Below are positions 19,643 through 30,293 of a stretch of 64,000 bases of DNA, piece after piece. Within the stretch, counting starts at the first letter, position 1. Every line of letters begins with the position of its first letter. Source of the DNA: Pseudomonas sp. Leaf58 (GTDB lineage: Bacteria; Pseudomonadota; Gammaproteobacteria; Pseudomonadales; Pseudomonadaceae); assembly GCF_003627215.1 (NCBI RefSeq), contig NZ_CP032677.1, positions 5,213,501 to 5,277,500 on the forward strand, given 5' to 3'. A program made the position numbers and the translations under genes. The notes under the pieces are model-generated. The model saw nothing but the letters and a program-made list of their open reading frames with translations, was not told where the DNA came from and searched no databases.

Positions 19643-21145
19643 ATGCCGCATACCATCGCGAAGAACCTGTCTCTGATCGCCGCCATCGACCTTGGCTCCA
19701 ACAGTTTCCACATGGTCGTGGCCAAGGCCCACCATACCGAAATCCGCATCCTCGAGCGGCTCGGCGAGAAGGTTCAGCTGGCCGCCGGCATCGACGAAGA
19801 GCGCATGCTCAGCGAAGAAGCCATGGAACGAGGCTTGGACTGCCTCAAGCGCTTTTCCCAGCTGATCAACGGCATGCCTGCTGGCGCCGTGCGCATCGTC
19901 GGCACCAACGCCCTGCGTGAGGCGCGCAACCGCAACGAATTCATCCAGCGCGCCGAAGCCATCCTTGGCCACCCGGTGGAGGTGATCTCCGGCCGTGAAG
20001 AAGCCCGCCTGATCTACCTGGGCGTGTCGCACACCCTGGCCGACACCGCCGGCAAGCGCCTGGTCGCCGACATCGGCGGCGGCAGTACCGAGTTCATTAT
20101 TGGCCAACGCTTCGAGCCGCTGTTGCGCGAAAGCTTGCAGATGGGCTGCGTCAGCTTCACCCAGCGCTACTTCCGCGATGGCAAGATCACCCCAGCCCGC
20201 TACGCCCAGGCCTACACCGCTGCGCGCCTGGAGCTGATGAGCATCGAAAATGCCCTGCACCGCCTGACCTGGGATGAAGCCATCGGCTCGTCCGGCACCA
20301 TCCGCGCCATTGGCGCGGCCATCAAGGCCGGCGGCCTGGGTAATGGCGAGGTCAACGCCGAAGGCCTGGCGTGGGTCAAGCGCAAACTGTTCAAACTGGG
20401 CGAGGTCGACAAGATCGACTTCGACGGCATCAAACCCGACCGCCGTACCATCTTCCCGGCGGGCCTGGCAATTCTCGAAGCAATCTTCGATGCCCTGGAA
20501 CTGCAGCGCATGGACCACTGCGACGGCGCCCTGCGCGAAGGTGTGCTGTTCGACCTGCTGGGCCGCCACCACCACGAGGACGTGCGCGAACGCACCCTGA
20601 ATTCGCTGATGGAGCGCTACCACGTGGACCACGGCCAGGCCGCACGGGTCGAGCGCAAGGCACTGCACGCCTTTGACCAAGTGGCCGACGCATGGGACCT
20701 GAAAGACGGTAACTGGCGCGATCTGCTGGGCTGGGCGGCGAAGGTGCACGAAATCGGCCTGGATATCGCCCACTACCACTACCACAAGCACGGCGCCTAC
20801 CTGATCGAGCACTCCGACCTGTCGGGCTTCTCCCGCGAGGACCAGCAGATGATGGCCTTGCTGGTGCGCGGCCACCGCCGCAACATCCCCAAGGACAAGT
20901 ACGCCGAACTGGGTGAGGAAGGGGTCAAGCTGATGCGCCTGTGCGTACTGCTGCGCTTTGCCATCCTGTTCCACCACATCCGTGGCAACCAGCAAATGCC
21001 GAAGGTAGAACTGAAGGCTGCCGATCACAGCCTCGATGTGGCGTTTCCTGAGGGCTGGCTGGAGCAGAACCAGCTGACCCAGGCCGACTTCGCCAACGAG
21101 GCGGAGTGGCTGGCCCGGGTCGGCTTCGTCCTCAGCGTACGTTGA
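19643..21145 (+). CDS. ppx: Exopolyphosphatase
   Basis: A 500-aa Ppx/GppA-family enzyme that releases phosphate from polyphosphate ends. Seen: the actin-like phosphate-binding loops [15 protein letters not shown] and [29 protein letters not shown], and a C-terminal HD-like helical domain ([22 protein letters not shown]). It is convergent with ppk, and the last 14 nt of the two genes overlap. Confidence 0.94.
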   Translation: MPHTIAKNLSLIAAIDLGSNSFHMVVAKAHHTEIRILERLGEKVQLAAGIDEERMLSEEAMERGLDCLKRFSQLINGMPAGAVRIVGTNALREARNRNEFIQRAEAILGHPVEVISGREEARLIYLGVSHTLADTAGKRLVADIGGGSTEFIIGQRFEPLLRESLQMGCVSFTQRYFRDGKITPARYAQAYTAARLELMSIENALHRLTWDEAIGSSGTIRAIGAAIKAGGLGNGEVNAEGLAWVKRKLFKLGEVDKIDFDGIKPDRRTIFPAGLAILEAIFDALELQRMDHCDGALREGVLFDLLGRHHHEDVRERTLNSLMERYHVDHGQAARVERKALHAFDQVADAWDLKDGNWRDLLGWAAKVHEIGLDIAHYHYHKHGAYLIEHSDLSGFSREDQQMMALLVRGHRRNIPKDKYAELGEEGVKLMRLCVLLRFAILFHHIRGNQQMPKVELKAADHSLDVAFPEGWLEQNQLTQADFANEAEWLARVGFVLSVR

Positions 21146-23375
21146 GGACCGGGTTGCTCAGGCGCTCCAGCAGGGTCGCCTGGGCACTGCGCGGGTTCTG
21201 GTTGCCGGTCGGCGTGCTACGCACATACCGCCCGTCTGGCTGCAGGGTCCAGGCGTGGGTGTTGTCGGTCAGGTAGCTTTCCAGCTCTTTCTTTACCCGC
21301 AGCAACAGTTTTTTGCCTTCTACCGGGAAGCAGGTCTCGACGCGCTTGTCGAGGTTGCGTTCCATCCAGTCGGCACTGGACAGGTAGATCTGCTCTTCGC
21401 CGCCATTGAGGAAGTAGAACACCCGCGTGTGTTCAAGGAAGCGGCCGATGATCGAACGCACCTGGATGTTGTGTGAAACCCCCGGAATACCTGGGCGCAG
21501 GCAGCACATGCCACGCACTACCAGGTCGATTTTCACGCCCGACTGGCTGGCCTTGTACAGCGCCTTGATAACCTTGGCGTCGGTCAGCGAGTTGAACTTG
21601 GCGATGATGTGCGCCGGCTTGCCTTCGAGGGCGAACTGGGTTTCCCGCGCGATCATGTCGAGCATGCCCTTCTTCAGGGTGAACGGCGCGTGCAGTAACT
21701 TTTTCATGCGCAGGGTCTTGCCCATGCCGATCAGCTGGCTGAACAGCTTGCCGACATCCTCGGTGAGGGCGTCGTCGGAGGTCAGCAGGCTGTAGTCGGT
21801 GTACAGGCGAGCGTTACCCGCGTGGTAGTTACCCGTGCCTAGGTGCGCATAGCGCACGATCTCGCCCTGCTCGCGGCGCAGGATCAGCATCATCTTGGCG
21901 TGGGTCTTGAAGCCGACCACGCCGTAGATCACTACCGCACCAGCGGCTTGCAGGCGGCTGGCCATCTGCAGGTTGGACTCTTCGTCAAAGCGTGCACGCA
22001 GCTCGATCACCGCAGTGACCTCCTTGCCGTTACGCGCCGCGTCCACCAGGGCATCGACGATTTCCGAGTTGGCCCCGGAGCGGTACAAGGTCTGGCGCAC
22101 GGCAAGTACATGCGGGTCTTTGGCGGCCTGGCGCAGCAGGTCGACCACTGGCGTGAAAGACTCGAACGGGTGCATCAGCAGGATGTCCTGCTTGCTGATC
22201 ACACTGAAGATGTTGTCGGCGTTCACCAGCAGCTTGGGGATGGCCGGGGTGAACGGCGTGTATTGCAGCTCGGGGTGGCTGTCCAGGCCGGTGATGCTGA
22301 ACAGGCGGGTGAGGTTGACCGGGCCATTGACCTGGTACAACTCGCTTTCGCTGAGGCTGAACTGCTTGAGCAGGTAGTCCGACAGGTGTTTCGGGCAGGT
22401 GTCGGCCACTTCCAGGCGCACGGCGTCGCCGTAGCGGCGTGAGAACAACTCACCGCGCAGAGCCCGGGCCAGGTCGTCGACCTCTTCGGAGTCCAGCGCC
22501 AGGTCAGCGTTACGGGTAAGGCGGAACTGGTAACAGCCCTTTACCTTCATGCCCTGGAACAGGTCGTCGGCGTGTGCGTGGATCATCGACGACAGGAACA
22601 CGTAGTTAGCACCCGGGCCACCCACTTCTTCCGGTACGCGGATAACGCGCGGCAGTAGGCGCGGGGCCGGGATGATCGCCAGGCCAGAGTCACGGCCAAA
22701 GGCGTCGACACCCTCGAGCTCGACGATGAAGTTGAGGCTCTTGTTCACCAGCAGCGGGAACGGGTGGGTCGGGTCGAGGCCGATCGGGGTGATGATCGGG
22801 GCGATTTCGTCGCGGAAGTAGCGGCGCACCCAGGTCTTGAGCTTGGGCGTCCAGTGACGGCGGCGGATAAAGCGGATGCGGTGCTTTTCCAGCTCTGGCA
22901 GCAGCACGTCGTTGAGGATCGCGTACTGGCGCTCCACTTCGGTGTGCACCAGTTCGCTGATGCGCGCCAGCGCCTGGTGCGGCTGCAGGCCGTCGGCACC
23001 GGCCTGTTCACGGGCGAAATTGATCTGCTTCTTCAGGCCGGCTACGCGGATCTCGAAGAACTCGTCGAGGTTGCTGGAGAAGATCAACAGGAACTTGAGA
23101 CGTTCAAGCAGCGGGTAGCTCTCGTCCAGTGCCTGTTCCAGCACACGGATGTTGAACTGCAGCTGCGAGAGTTCGCGATGAATGTACAGGCTGCTGTCGT
23201 CCAGGCCGGGGACGGCGATAGCCGGGGCCGGCGCAGGCGCCGGAGCCACAGGCTCGACCACCGGCTCCGCGGCAGGCAGGGGTGCCGGCGGCAAGTCTGG
23301 CGGGGTCTGTACCATCTCCTCGGGGAGTTCCTGAGCATCCTTGATCGCGACAGGTGTTAGCACTTCATTATTCAT
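21132..23375 (-). CDS. ppk: Polyphosphate kinase 1
   Basis: A 747-aa PPK1 that makes polyphosphate from ATP. The catalytic domain carries [17 protein letters not shown] (autophosphorylated His) and [19 protein letters not shown]. An N-terminal extension of about 60 residues, rich in Pro, Ala and Glu, precedes the conserved [20 protein letters not shown] start; E. coli PPK (688 aa) lacks it. It could be a disordered tail, or part of it could be a misjudged start, but no later start with a good ribosome site is evident. Confidence 0.94.
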   Translation of the reverse strand: MNNEVLTPVAIKDAQELPEEMVQTPPDLPPAPLPAAEPVVEPVAPAPAPAPAIAVPGLDDSSLYIHRELSQLQFNIRVLEQALDESYPLLERLKFLLIFSSNLDEFFEIRVAGLKKQINFAREQAGADGLQPHQALARISELVHTEVERQYAILNDVLLPELEKHRIRFIRRRHWTPKLKTWVRRYFRDEIAPIITPIGLDPTHPFPLLVNKSLNFIVELEGVDAFGRDSGLAIIPAPRLLPRVIRVPEEVGGPGANYVFLSSMIHAHADDLFQGMKVKGCYQFRLTRNADLALDSEEVDDLARALRGELFSRRYGDAVRLEVADTCPKHLSDYLLKQFSLSESELYQVNGPVNLTRLFSITGLDSHPELQYTPFTPAIPKLLVNADNIFSVISKQDILLMHPFESFTPVVDLLRQAAKDPHVLAVRQTLYRSGANSEIVDALVDAARNGKEVTAVIELRARFDEESNLQMASRLQAAGAVVIYGVVGFKTHAKMMLILRREQGEIVRYAHLGTGNYHAGNARLYTDYSLLTSDDALTEDVGKLFSQLIGMGKTLRMKKLLHAPFTLKKGMLDMIARETQFALEGKPAHIIAKFNSLTDAKVIKALYKASQSGVKIDLVVRGMCCLRPGIPGVSHNIQVRSIIGRFLEHTRVFYFLNGGEEQIYLSSADWMERNLDKRVETCFPVEGKKLLLRVKKELESYLTDNTHAWTLQPDGRYVRSTPTGNQNPRSAQATLLERLSNPVLNVR

Positions 23376-23436
23376 CTGGCGTTCCTGAGGACGTTAACGC
23401 CCTATCATCTATTGAGCGGCAAGATAAGCGCCCATT

Positions 23437-23454
23437 ATGACGCCTGTGTTACAC
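23437..23454 (-). promoter_or_regulatory. Degenerate Pho-box-like site upstream of ppk
   Basis: On the minus strand GTGTAAC-ACAG-GCGTCAT has the 7-4-7 layout of a Pho box but only a partial match (second half site good, first poor). It lies 62 nt upstream of ppk. Tentative. Confidence 0.3.
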
Positions 23455-23588
23455 GCAGGGGCAAGCTATGGCGCGTGCCTTCCGGCATTGTCCGCGTAGG
23501 AATTGTTCACGTCGAGACACATTTGGACACTTTCCCGAATGCGCGCGAAGGGGTAGGCTGCGCGTTCATTTCGCCAGCACCTCAGAAA

Positions 23589-24233
23589 ATGCTTCAACAA
23601 TTCCTGCAGGATTTCGGCTACTTTGCCCTTTTTCTAGGCACCTTCTTTGAAGGCGAGACCATCCTGGTGCTTGCGGGTTTCCTTGCGTTTCGCGGTTACA
23701 TGGACATCAAGCTGGTATGCCTGGTGGCATTTCTAGGCAGCTACGCTGGCGACCAGCTGTGGTACTTCATGGGGCGCCGCCATGGGCGCAAGATCCTCGC
23801 ACGCAGGCCACGCTGGCAAGCGATGGGTGACCGGGCGCTGGACCACATCCGTCGCCACCCTGATATCTGGGTGCTGAGTTTCCGTTTCGTCTATGGCCTG
23901 CGCACGGTCATGCCAGTCGCCATCGGCCTGTCGGGCTATCCGCCACGCCGCTACTTGTTGCTGAACGGTATCGGCGCAGCCGTCTGGGCTGTCGCCCTGG
24001 GCGCGGCCGCGTACCACTTCGGCGCCATTCTCGAAGGCCTGCTGGGCAACGTGAAGCGTTACGAGCTATGGGTGCTCGGCGGCCTGTTGGCGCTGGGCGG
24101 CCTGCTGTGGCTGCGGCGGCGCTTCCGTACCCTGCGCGCGGAGCGCAAGGCGGCGGACCAGGCTCAGGCCCAAGAGGCTGAGCAGGCTGTAAGCCACGAG
24201 CAGGAACCAGGCCAGCGCCGCGACCGTCACTAA
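23589..24233 (+). CDS. DedA family membrane protein
   Basis: A 214-aa inner-membrane protein of the DedA/SNARE-associated (VTT) family, linked to undecaprenyl- or phospholipid flipping and membrane potential. Typical motifs: FFEGETILVLAGFLAFRG near the N-terminus, GSYAGDQLWYFMGRRHG, and the F-x3-R-x3-P segment FRFVYGLRTVMPVAIGLSG. The start at 23589 begins the conserved region. The last 168 nt overlap, antisense, the 3' end of the sterol-desaturase gene, where both proteins encode a membrane helix and a polar tail. Confidence 0.85.
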   Translation: MLQQFLQDFGYFALFLGTFFEGETILVLAGFLAFRGYMDIKLVCLVAFLGSYAGDQLWYFMGRRHGRKILARRPRWQAMGDRALDHIRRHPDIWVLSFRFVYGLRTVMPVAIGLSGYPPRRYLLLNGIGAAVWAVALGAAAYHFGAILEGLLGNVKRYELWVLGGLLALGGLLWLRRRFRTLRAERKAADQAQAQEAEQAVSHEQEPGQRRDRH

Positions 24234-25361
24234 GCCCAGTGCGCCGGCCAGGTACAGTGCCGGTGCATTCAACAGCAGCCGCGCCAGCTCCAAGCGCGCG
24301 GCCCAGGGCCGATTCTCCAGCAACGCCCCCAGTACCAACAAACCAAATGCCATCAGCGACCAACCGAGCACCAACGCAGCTGTTGGCACACGCTCGGCCA
24401 CGTCCATCAAATAGCTGCCCAGTGCCACGTAAACCACGAATTGCGCCGCCACGTAAACCTGCTGCGCGCGGCCCAGGGCAACCTCGAACTTGCGAAACAG
24501 CGCCAGGTCCTGCTTGGCCTGCGGGTAGCGTGCTGCCACATCGGCTGGGCGCCAGCCCGTGGGCATGAACCAAATGCGCAGCTTGTCCCACAGGCTGGTG
24601 GCACGCCGGGCATCGTGCCAGAGCTGGGCATAAAACTGCAGGTTGGCCCACAGCGGGTTCCAACTGGCTAACGGTGTGGTCACGCCGAACACCACCGGCT
24701 CGGCTGGGTCTTCTTCTTTAAAAGTGCCGAACAGGCAGTCCCAGAGAATGAACACGCCGCCGTAGTTGCGATCCAAGTAGGCAGGATTTTGCGCATGGTG
24801 GACGCGATGGTTGGATGGCGTGATCAACACCCACTCGAGCCAGCCCAGCTTGGGGATGTGCCGGGTATGCACCCAGAATTGGTAAAGCAGGTTGAGCGAT
24901 GCCACTGTGATGAATACCAGTGGCGGCACGCCCAGCAGTGCCAGCGGCAAGTAAAACAGCCACGAGAAAATGAACCCGCTGCTGGTCTGGCGCAGCGCGG
25001 TGGTGAGGTTGTACTCCTCGCTCTGGTGATGCACCGAGTGCGCGGCCCACAACACGTTGCGCTCGTGGCCAAGGCGGTGCAGCCAGTAATAGCAGAAGTC
25101 GTACAGCACAAAGGCCAGCGCCCACACCCACCACGCCTGCGGCGGCAGGCGCAACAGCGCCAGGTGCTCGAACGCCAAGGTATAGGTTACCAGCCCAACC
25201 CCTTTGGTCAGCAGCCCGGTGCTGGTCGACAGCGCGCCGGTGCTCAGGCTGTTGATCGAGTCGGCCAAGGTGAAGTTGCGCTGGCCACGCACACGGTCGG
25301 CCAGCAGCTCCACGCCAATCAGCACAAAGAAGAACGGTACGGCCAGCAGTATCAGGTCCAT
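24066..25361 (-). CDS. Sterol desaturase / fatty acid hydroxylase family protein
   Basis: A 431-aa integral membrane di-iron protein. The three histidine boxes are present: HRLGHERN, HSVHHQSEEYN and HRVHHAQNP, all in the N-terminal half with four or five helices. The C-terminal half (about 280-431) adds further helices and a Gln/Ala-rich tail. Two candidate starts lie two codons apart (25367 and 25361); GAGG is better spaced for 25361. The substrate is unknown. The 3' end overlaps the convergent dedA-like gene by 168 nt. Confidence 0.85.
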   Translation of the reverse strand: MDLILLAVPFFFVLIGVELLADRVRGQRNFTLADSINSLSTGALSTSTGLLTKGVGLVTYTLAFEHLALLRLPPQAWWVWALAFVLYDFCYYWLHRLGHERNVLWAAHSVHHQSEEYNLTTALRQTSSGFIFSWLFYLPLALLGVPPLVFITVASLNLLYQFWVHTRHIPKLGWLEWVLITPSNHRVHHAQNPAYLDRNYGGVFILWDCLFGTFKEEDPAEPVVFGVTTPLASWNPLWANLQFYAQLWHDARRATSLWDKLRIWFMPTGWRPADVAARYPQAKQDLALFRKFEVALGRAQQVYVAAQFVVYVALGSYLMDVAERVPTAALVLGWSLMAFGLLVLGALLENRPWAARLELARLLLNAPALYLAGALGLVTVAALAWFLLVAYSLLSLLGLSLVRRLALRAQGTEAPPQPQQAAQRQQAAEHP

Positions 25362-25473
25362 GGGCATGACCTCAGGCAATATCCACCAAGATTAGGCCGC
25401 ACCCGCGGCAATCCCTATGGCGACATCTGCCAAACTAGAGGACATTTAACGCCTCGAAACTGGAGCAACTAGC

Positions 25474-26133
25474 ATGACAAAAAAAGTAGCGGTGATTCTT
25501 TCCGGCTGTGGCGTGTATGACGGCGCCGAAATCCACGAAAGCGTGATCACCCTGCTGCGCCTCGACCAGCGTGGTGCGCAGGTACAGTGCTTCGCGCCAA
25601 ACATTGCGCAGATGCATGTGATCAACCACCTGACCGGCGAGGAAATGCCCGAGTCGCGCAATGTCCTGGTGGAATCGGCGCGCATTGCGCGCGGCGAGGT
25701 CAAGGATATCCGTGAAGCCAAGGCCGAAGACTTCGATGCGCTGATCGTGCCGGGCGGTTTCGGGGCGGCGAAGAACCTGTCCAACTTTGCCGTGGAAGGT
25801 GCCAACTGCAGCGTCAACCCGGACGTGCTGGCCCTGGCCGAAGCCTTTGCCGACGCCTGCAAGCCGGTGGGCCTGATCTGCATCTCGCCAGCACTGGCGG
25901 CGAAAATCTACGGGCCAGGCGTGGTGTGCACCATTGGTACTGACGCCGGCACCGCGGCAGCCGTGGAGAAAATGGGTGGCACCCATGAAGAGTGCGATGT
26001 GCACGATATTGTCGAAGACCCTCAGCGCAAGCTGGTGACTACCCCGGCGTACATGGAGGCCAAGTCGATCAGTGAAGCGGCTGGCGGCATCTATAAACTG
26101 GTCGACCGGGTGCTGGAGCTGACGCACGAATAA
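25474..26133 (+). CDS. elbB: ElbB / isoprenoid biosynthesis glyoxalase-like protein
   Basis: A 219-aa DJ-1/PfpI superfamily protein. Motifs: VAVILSGCGVYDGAEIHE, the glutamine-amidotransferase-like LIVPGGFGAAKNLSNFA, and the nucleophile-elbow region PVGLICISPAL with Cys. E. coli ElbB has glyoxalase activity. ATG 25474 is the only start before the conserved N-terminus. It is a single gene, divergent from the desaturase. Confidence 0.88.
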   Translation: MTKKVAVILSGCGVYDGAEIHESVITLLRLDQRGAQVQCFAPNIAQMHVINHLTGEEMPESRNVLVESARIARGEVKDIREAKAEDFDALIVPGGFGAAKNLSNFAVEGANCSVNPDVLALAEAFADACKPVGLICISPALAAKIYGPGVVCTIGTDAGTAAAVEKMGGTHEECDVHDIVEDPQRKLVTTPAYMEAKSISEAAGGIYKLVDRVLELTHE

Positions 26134-26200
26134 GCCTCAGCCCTACATCACCGCCAAAATCTGGTGGGGTCGATGTGGGAGCGTCTGCTGCTGAGGCAGT

Positions 26201-26653
26201 TCAAGGTTTGGACAGGCGCGAAATGATCCGGTCCAGCGCATTGGCAAACGCCTGTTTATCGCGCTCACCATACGGCGCCTGCCCTCCCCCCACTTGGCCC
26301 TGCTCGCGCAGCTCGGTAAACAGGTTGCGCGCCGCCAGCCGGTCCCCCATGTTGCGCGCGTCGAACTCGCGCCCGCGCGGGTCCAGCGCCGCCACACCCT
26401 TTTTCACCAGGCGATCGGCCAACGGCACATCACTGCAGATCACCAGCTCGCCGGGCACAGCGTGCTCCACCAGGTAATCGTCGGCCGCGTCCATGCCGCT
26501 GGGCACCACAATCAGGCGCACGATCGCGAACGCCGGTTTGGCCACCGCCTGGCCCGCCACCATCACCACCTCGAACTTGCGCTTGAGGGCGAACTTGACG
26601 ATCAGATCCTTGGCCGCCTTGGGGCAGGCGTCGGCATCGATCCACACACGCAT
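26201..26653 (-). CDS. UPF0178 (DUF188) protein YaiI
   Basis: A 150-aa YaiI/YqxD-family protein with a PIN-like pattern: MRVWIDADACPKAAKDLIVK, the DYLVEHAVPGELVICSDVPLA stretch and ARNMGDRLAARN. It is a predicted nuclease-like fold with no established substrate. The start at 26653 is chosen because the family begins at MRVWIDADACP and GAGG sits 7 nt upstream. Confidence 0.87.
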   Translation of the reverse strand: MRVWIDADACPKAAKDLIVKFALKRKFEVVMVAGQAVAKPAFAIVRLIVVPSGMDAADDYLVEHAVPGELVICSDVPLADRLVKKGVAALDPRGREFDARNMGDRLAARNLFTELREQGQVGGGQAPYGERDKQAFANALDRIISRLSKP

Positions 26654-26824
26654 CGGAAACCTCGTCATCCATTCAATGCGCCCATCATGCCTCAAGTGCC
26701 GCCAAAGCTGGAGCAGCCGCCAAGGCGCGTTGGGAAAATGGCGCCAATCTCGCAATTACCGCTTATCCGACCGCAACACTCAGGCTAAACTCGCCACAGC
26801 TCCACTGGCCCACCCGAGTGCGCA

Positions 26825-29674
26825 ATGAACCACCCCCACGAAATCCGCCCTGACCTGGACGAAGGCATCGACCGCAAGGTCCTGGCGACATTGCGTGCGC
26901 GTTTCCTGCGGCTTAACCAGGGCCGGTTGCAACGGGCGCTGGAGGGCCTGTCGACGCGCCAACAACAGGTGCTGACGTTGCTACCGCTGCTGTTTCATGT
27001 AAACCACCCGCTATTGCCGGGCTACGTTTCTGGCAGTACCCCTGCCGGTGTATCGGGTTTCGAGCCGAGCAGCGAACGGGTGGTGGAGGCCCAGCGCCTG
27101 GCCCGTTCGTTCACCTATAAGGCCCGCCACGGCAACCCACCTAGGCCGATCCACGGCCTGTTTCTGATGGGTAGCTTGGGCTCGCTGGCCCAGGCTGAGC
27201 ACAGCGACATGGACCTTTGGGTGTGCCATGCACCCGGCTTGCCCGAGCAACTGCTCGACGAACTGCGCCGCAAGTGCCAGCTGTTGGAGGTTTGGGCGGC
27301 CAGCCTGGGGGCCGAGGCGCATTTTTTTCTGATCGACACGCAAGGCTTCGCCCAAGGCCAACGCGCAGGCCAACTCGGCTCTGACGATTGCGGCACCACC
27401 CAGCATTACCTACTGCTGGACGAGTTCTACCGCACCACTATCTGGCTGGCAGGGCGCACACCCCTGTGGTGGCTGGTGCCGGTCTACCAGGAACACCAGT
27501 ACCACGCGTACACCCAGACCCTGCTGGCCAAGCGTTTCATCCGTAGCCAGGACGCCCTCGACCTTGGCAACCTGGCGCACATTCCACCCGGCGAGTTCGT
27601 CGGCGCCGGTTTGTGGCAACTGTTCAAAGGCATCGATTCGCCCTACAAGTCGCTGCTCAAGCTGCTGCTGACCGAGGCCTACGCCAGTGAACACCCCGCC
27701 GTGCGCTGCCTGAGCCTGGACTACAAACAAGCAGTATTCGCAGGCCAACTCGACCTCGACGAGCTGGACCCCTATGTCATGGTGTACCGGCGCATCGAAC
27801 GCTACCTGCTGCAGCGGGGCGAACCCGCGCGCCTGGAGCTGGTACGGCGCAGCCTGTACCTGAAGGTGAACAAGAAACTCAGCGACCCAAGCCGGGCCAA
27901 TGGCTGGCAACGCCGGCTGCTGCAGCGCCTGGCCGACGAATGGGGCTGGGACGAGCACCAGTTGGCGCTGCTGGACAGCCGCAGCCAATGGAAAGTGCAG
28001 CAAGTTGCCGTCGAGCGCCGCGAACTGGTGGCCGAGTTGAACCACAGTTATCGCTTCCTCAGCCAGTTCGCCCGCACCCAAAACGCCAGCAGCCGCGCCG
28101 ACCAGCGCGACCTCAATGTGCTGGGCCGGCGCCTGTACGCGGCCTTCGAGCGCCGCGCCGGCAAGGTCGAGGTAATCAACCCCGGCATCGCCCCAGACTT
28201 GGCCGAAGGCACCCTGACCCTGGCCCAGGCGTTCAATCGCAAGGAACCCGGCAGCTACCAGTGGGAGCTGTACACCGGCAACCTGGGCCCCCATGAAGTG
28301 GAGCACTTCAGCCCACTGAAACGCTGCCGCGAGCTACTCGAACTGCTGACCTGGGCCCACCGCAATGGGGTTATCGACAACAGCACGCGGCTGGCACTGC
28401 ACCCCGGCGTCAGTGACCTCAGTGAGTTCGAACTGTTCAACCTGCTGGGCTGCCTGCAACAGAGCATCCCCCTGCCCTTGCCGACCGTCAGCGAAGTGCG
28501 CCTGCTACAACCGAGTGTTGCCGACGAAGTGCTGCTGCTGGTCAACGTCGCCATCGACCCGTTGCGCCACCACCGTGACCTGAACATCCTGATGACGACC
28601 GAGCGCACCGACTCGTTGAGCTATGCGGGCGTACGCGAGAACCTGGTGCTGACCCTGGACCAGGTCAACCTCAACAGCTGGAACGAGGTGCTGGTCCAGC
28701 GCTATGACGGCGAGCACGCGCTGGTGCGCTGCCTGCGCGACTTCCTTAACAGCCCCGTGCTGCGCGGCCACCGGCCGAGGGTACGGGTGCGTTGCTTCTG
28801 CCAGAGCCGCGCCCAGGCCATCGGCCAGCGCGTGGAGGAAATTTTCGACACCGTGCAGTTGCTGCTGGACCAGGGCCTGAACCATCGCTACCTGCTGCAG
28901 GTGGCCCAGCACACCCATGTGCTGGAGCTTCTGCCCGGGCATGTCGGCCTGACAAGCTTGGCCGAGCACGAGGCGCTAGTGGCTTACCTGGGCGAAGAAC
29001 GCAGCGCCTATAGCCCGTTGTACCTGGATGCCAACGCCCTGCTGGACCACGACCTGCGCCTGGTGCTGGAACAAGGCCGGCCGGCGTGCATCCAGGTGTT
29101 CTATCGCCTGCAAGGCAGTTGGGCCGAGCTGTATGTACTGGATGAATACAACGCCCTGTGGCAACAGCGCCTGCCGCTGCACGACGAAGCCCACCTGCTG
29201 ATGCCGCTACAGCGCTTTCTGCATTCGGTGGTGATGCGCCGCGATGCCCGGCTGCCGCTGGACACCCTGCAGCCAGCTTCGCTGGACATCCACTACACAC
29301 AACTGCTGCCTTCCGGCCCAGGCAAGGCGCGCAGCACCGAGCCGCGTCCGGCCCCGTTCGAAGGCAGCGACCAGGCTTACTACGAGGTGCAGGCCATTAT
29401 CCAGGCCGGGGTGGCGGGTGCTGCGCATGTGACGCTGTACTGCGACCACCAGGAGTTTTCCGAGCTGGAGCATGGCGATCAGCTGTATGCGGTGGTGGCT
29501 CGGCAGATCATTGGGCAGCGGCGCGGTGACAGGCACTACCGGTGCTACATCACTGACCTGGATTTGTCCGAGATGCTGGATGACCAGTCGGGGTCGACGC
29601 AGGTGTACCTGCGCTACAAGCGGGAGCTTGAGCAGGCGCTGAATGAGGGGTTGGAGCAGGTTCTGAGCGAATGA
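26825..29674 (+). CDS. cyaA: Class I adenylate cyclase
   Basis: A 949-aa enterobacterial-type adenylate cyclase making cAMP from ATP. The N-terminal catalytic domain has the nucleotidyltransferase motif FLMGSLGSLAQAEHSDMDLWVC (split here across residues about 112-133) and the long C-terminal regulatory half typical of the family. Length matches P. aeruginosa CyaA. It works with the Vfr/Crp regulator in Pseudomonas. No strong Shine-Dalgarno is visible before the ATG; weak starts are also known for E. coli cyaA. Confidence 0.93.
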   Translation: MNHPHEIRPDLDEGIDRKVLATLRARFLRLNQGRLQRALEGLSTRQQQVLTLLPLLFHVNHPLLPGYVSGSTPAGVSGFEPSSERVVEAQRLARSFTYKARHGNPPRPIHGLFLMGSLGSLAQAEHSDMDLWVCHAPGLPEQLLDELRRKCQLLEVWAASLGAEAHFFLIDTQGFAQGQRAGQLGSDDCGTTQHYLLLDEFYRTTIWLAGRTPLWWLVPVYQEHQYHAYTQTLLAKRFIRSQDALDLGNLAHIPPGEFVGAGLWQLFKGIDSPYKSLLKLLLTEAYASEHPAVRCLSLDYKQAVFAGQLDLDELDPYVMVYRRIERYLLQRGEPARLELVRRSLYLKVNKKLSDPSRANGWQRRLLQRLADEWGWDEHQLALLDSRSQWKVQQVAVERRELVAELNHSYRFLSQFARTQNASSRADQRDLNVLGRRLYAAFERRAGKVEVINPGIAPDLAEGTLTLAQAFNRKEPGSYQWELYTGNLGPHEVEHFSPLKRCRELLELLTWAHRNGVIDNSTRLALHPGVSDLSEFELFNLLGCLQQSIPLPLPTVSEVRLLQPSVADEVLLLVNVAIDPLRHHRDLNILMTTERTDSLSYAGVRENLVLTLDQVNLNSWNEVLVQRYDGEHALVRCLRDFLNSPVLRGHRPRVRVRCFCQSRAQAIGQRVEEIFDTVQLLLDQGLNHRYLLQVAQHTHVLELLPGHVGLTSLAEHEALVAYLGEERSAYSPLYLDANALLDHDLRLVLEQGRPACIQVFYRLQGSWAELYVLDEYNALWQQRLPLHDEAHLLMPLQRFLHSVVMRRDARLPLDTLQPASLDIHYTQLLPSGPGKARSTEPRPAPFEGSDQAYYEVQAIIQAGVAGAAHVTLYCDHQEFSELEHGDQLYAVVARQIIGQRRGDRHYRCYITDLDLSEMLDDQSGSTQVYLRYKRELEQALNEGLEQVLSE

Positions 29675-29723
29675 CCGGGGCCGCTCCGAAGGATTAACCA
29701 GGGCCAGAGGCCAGCGCGGTACC

Positions 29724-29808
29724 TGTGGGAGCGGGTTCACCCGCGAACACCGGCGGAGCCGGTGCCATACACCGCGTTGCCTTCTTCGCGGGTGAACCCG
29801 CTCCCACA
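29724..29808. repeat. Inverted REP pair
   Basis: Two 24-nt REP copies (TGTGGGAGCGGGTTCACCCG...) in inverted orientation, separated by 37 nt, in the convergent gap between cyaA and rnk. Confidence 0.8.
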
Positions 29809-29831
29809 AGGGCCGCCAAGCCGCCCCCGGG

Positions 29832-30242
29832 TTACAGGTCGAAATCGCCCGCCGCTTCCGGTTGGTACTCGACTTCCAGCAGCTTCAACTTGAGGGTCTT
29901 GCCCCCCGGTGCCGGCCAGTCGATCTGTTCGCCCACCGACAGCCCAAGCAACGCACAACCAATCGGCGCCAGGATCGAGACGTTGCCTTCCGGCCCGGCA
30001 TCCTTCGGGTACACCAGGGTCAGGTGATAATCCTTGCCGCTGGCTTCCTCACGGCAATGCACGCGCGAGTTCATGGTCACCACACCCGCCGGCACTTCCT
30101 CGTGACCGACCACCTGCTCGGCGCGGTCCAGCTCGTCCTGCAGGGCGAGCACACCCGGCGTACTCTCGTCGAGGCTGTCGATCAGACGCTCCAGACGCTG
30201 TACGTCCAATCGGGTGAGGATGAGGGAAGGCTTGGTGCTCAT
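29832..30242 (-). CDS. rnk: Regulator of nucleoside diphosphate kinase
   Basis: A 136-aa Rnk protein, a GreA/GreB-like factor that binds RNA polymerase. Seen: N-terminal coiled coil (RLDVQRLERLIDSL) and the GreA C-terminal-like domain (VTMNSRVHCREEASG, GNVSILAPIGCALLGLSVG). The start at 30242 lies at the family N-terminus; the extra 12 codons upstream lack conservation. Confidence 0.88.
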   Translation of the reverse strand: MSTKPSLILTRLDVQRLERLIDSLDESTPGVLALQDELDRAEQVVGHEEVPAGVVTMNSRVHCREEASGKDYHLTLVYPKDAGPEGNVSILAPIGCALLGLSVGEQIDWPAPGGKTLKLKLLEVEYQPEAAGDFDL

Positions 30243-30293
30243 GGTCCAGTCAGGCTCCTTTGAAATGGTAATTTTCAATGTACAAATAAAGCA

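Noticed and set aside
19439..21028. 529-codon minus-strand frame opposite ppx
   Set aside because: Antisense of a well-supported gene; low-complexity His/Gln/Ala composition.
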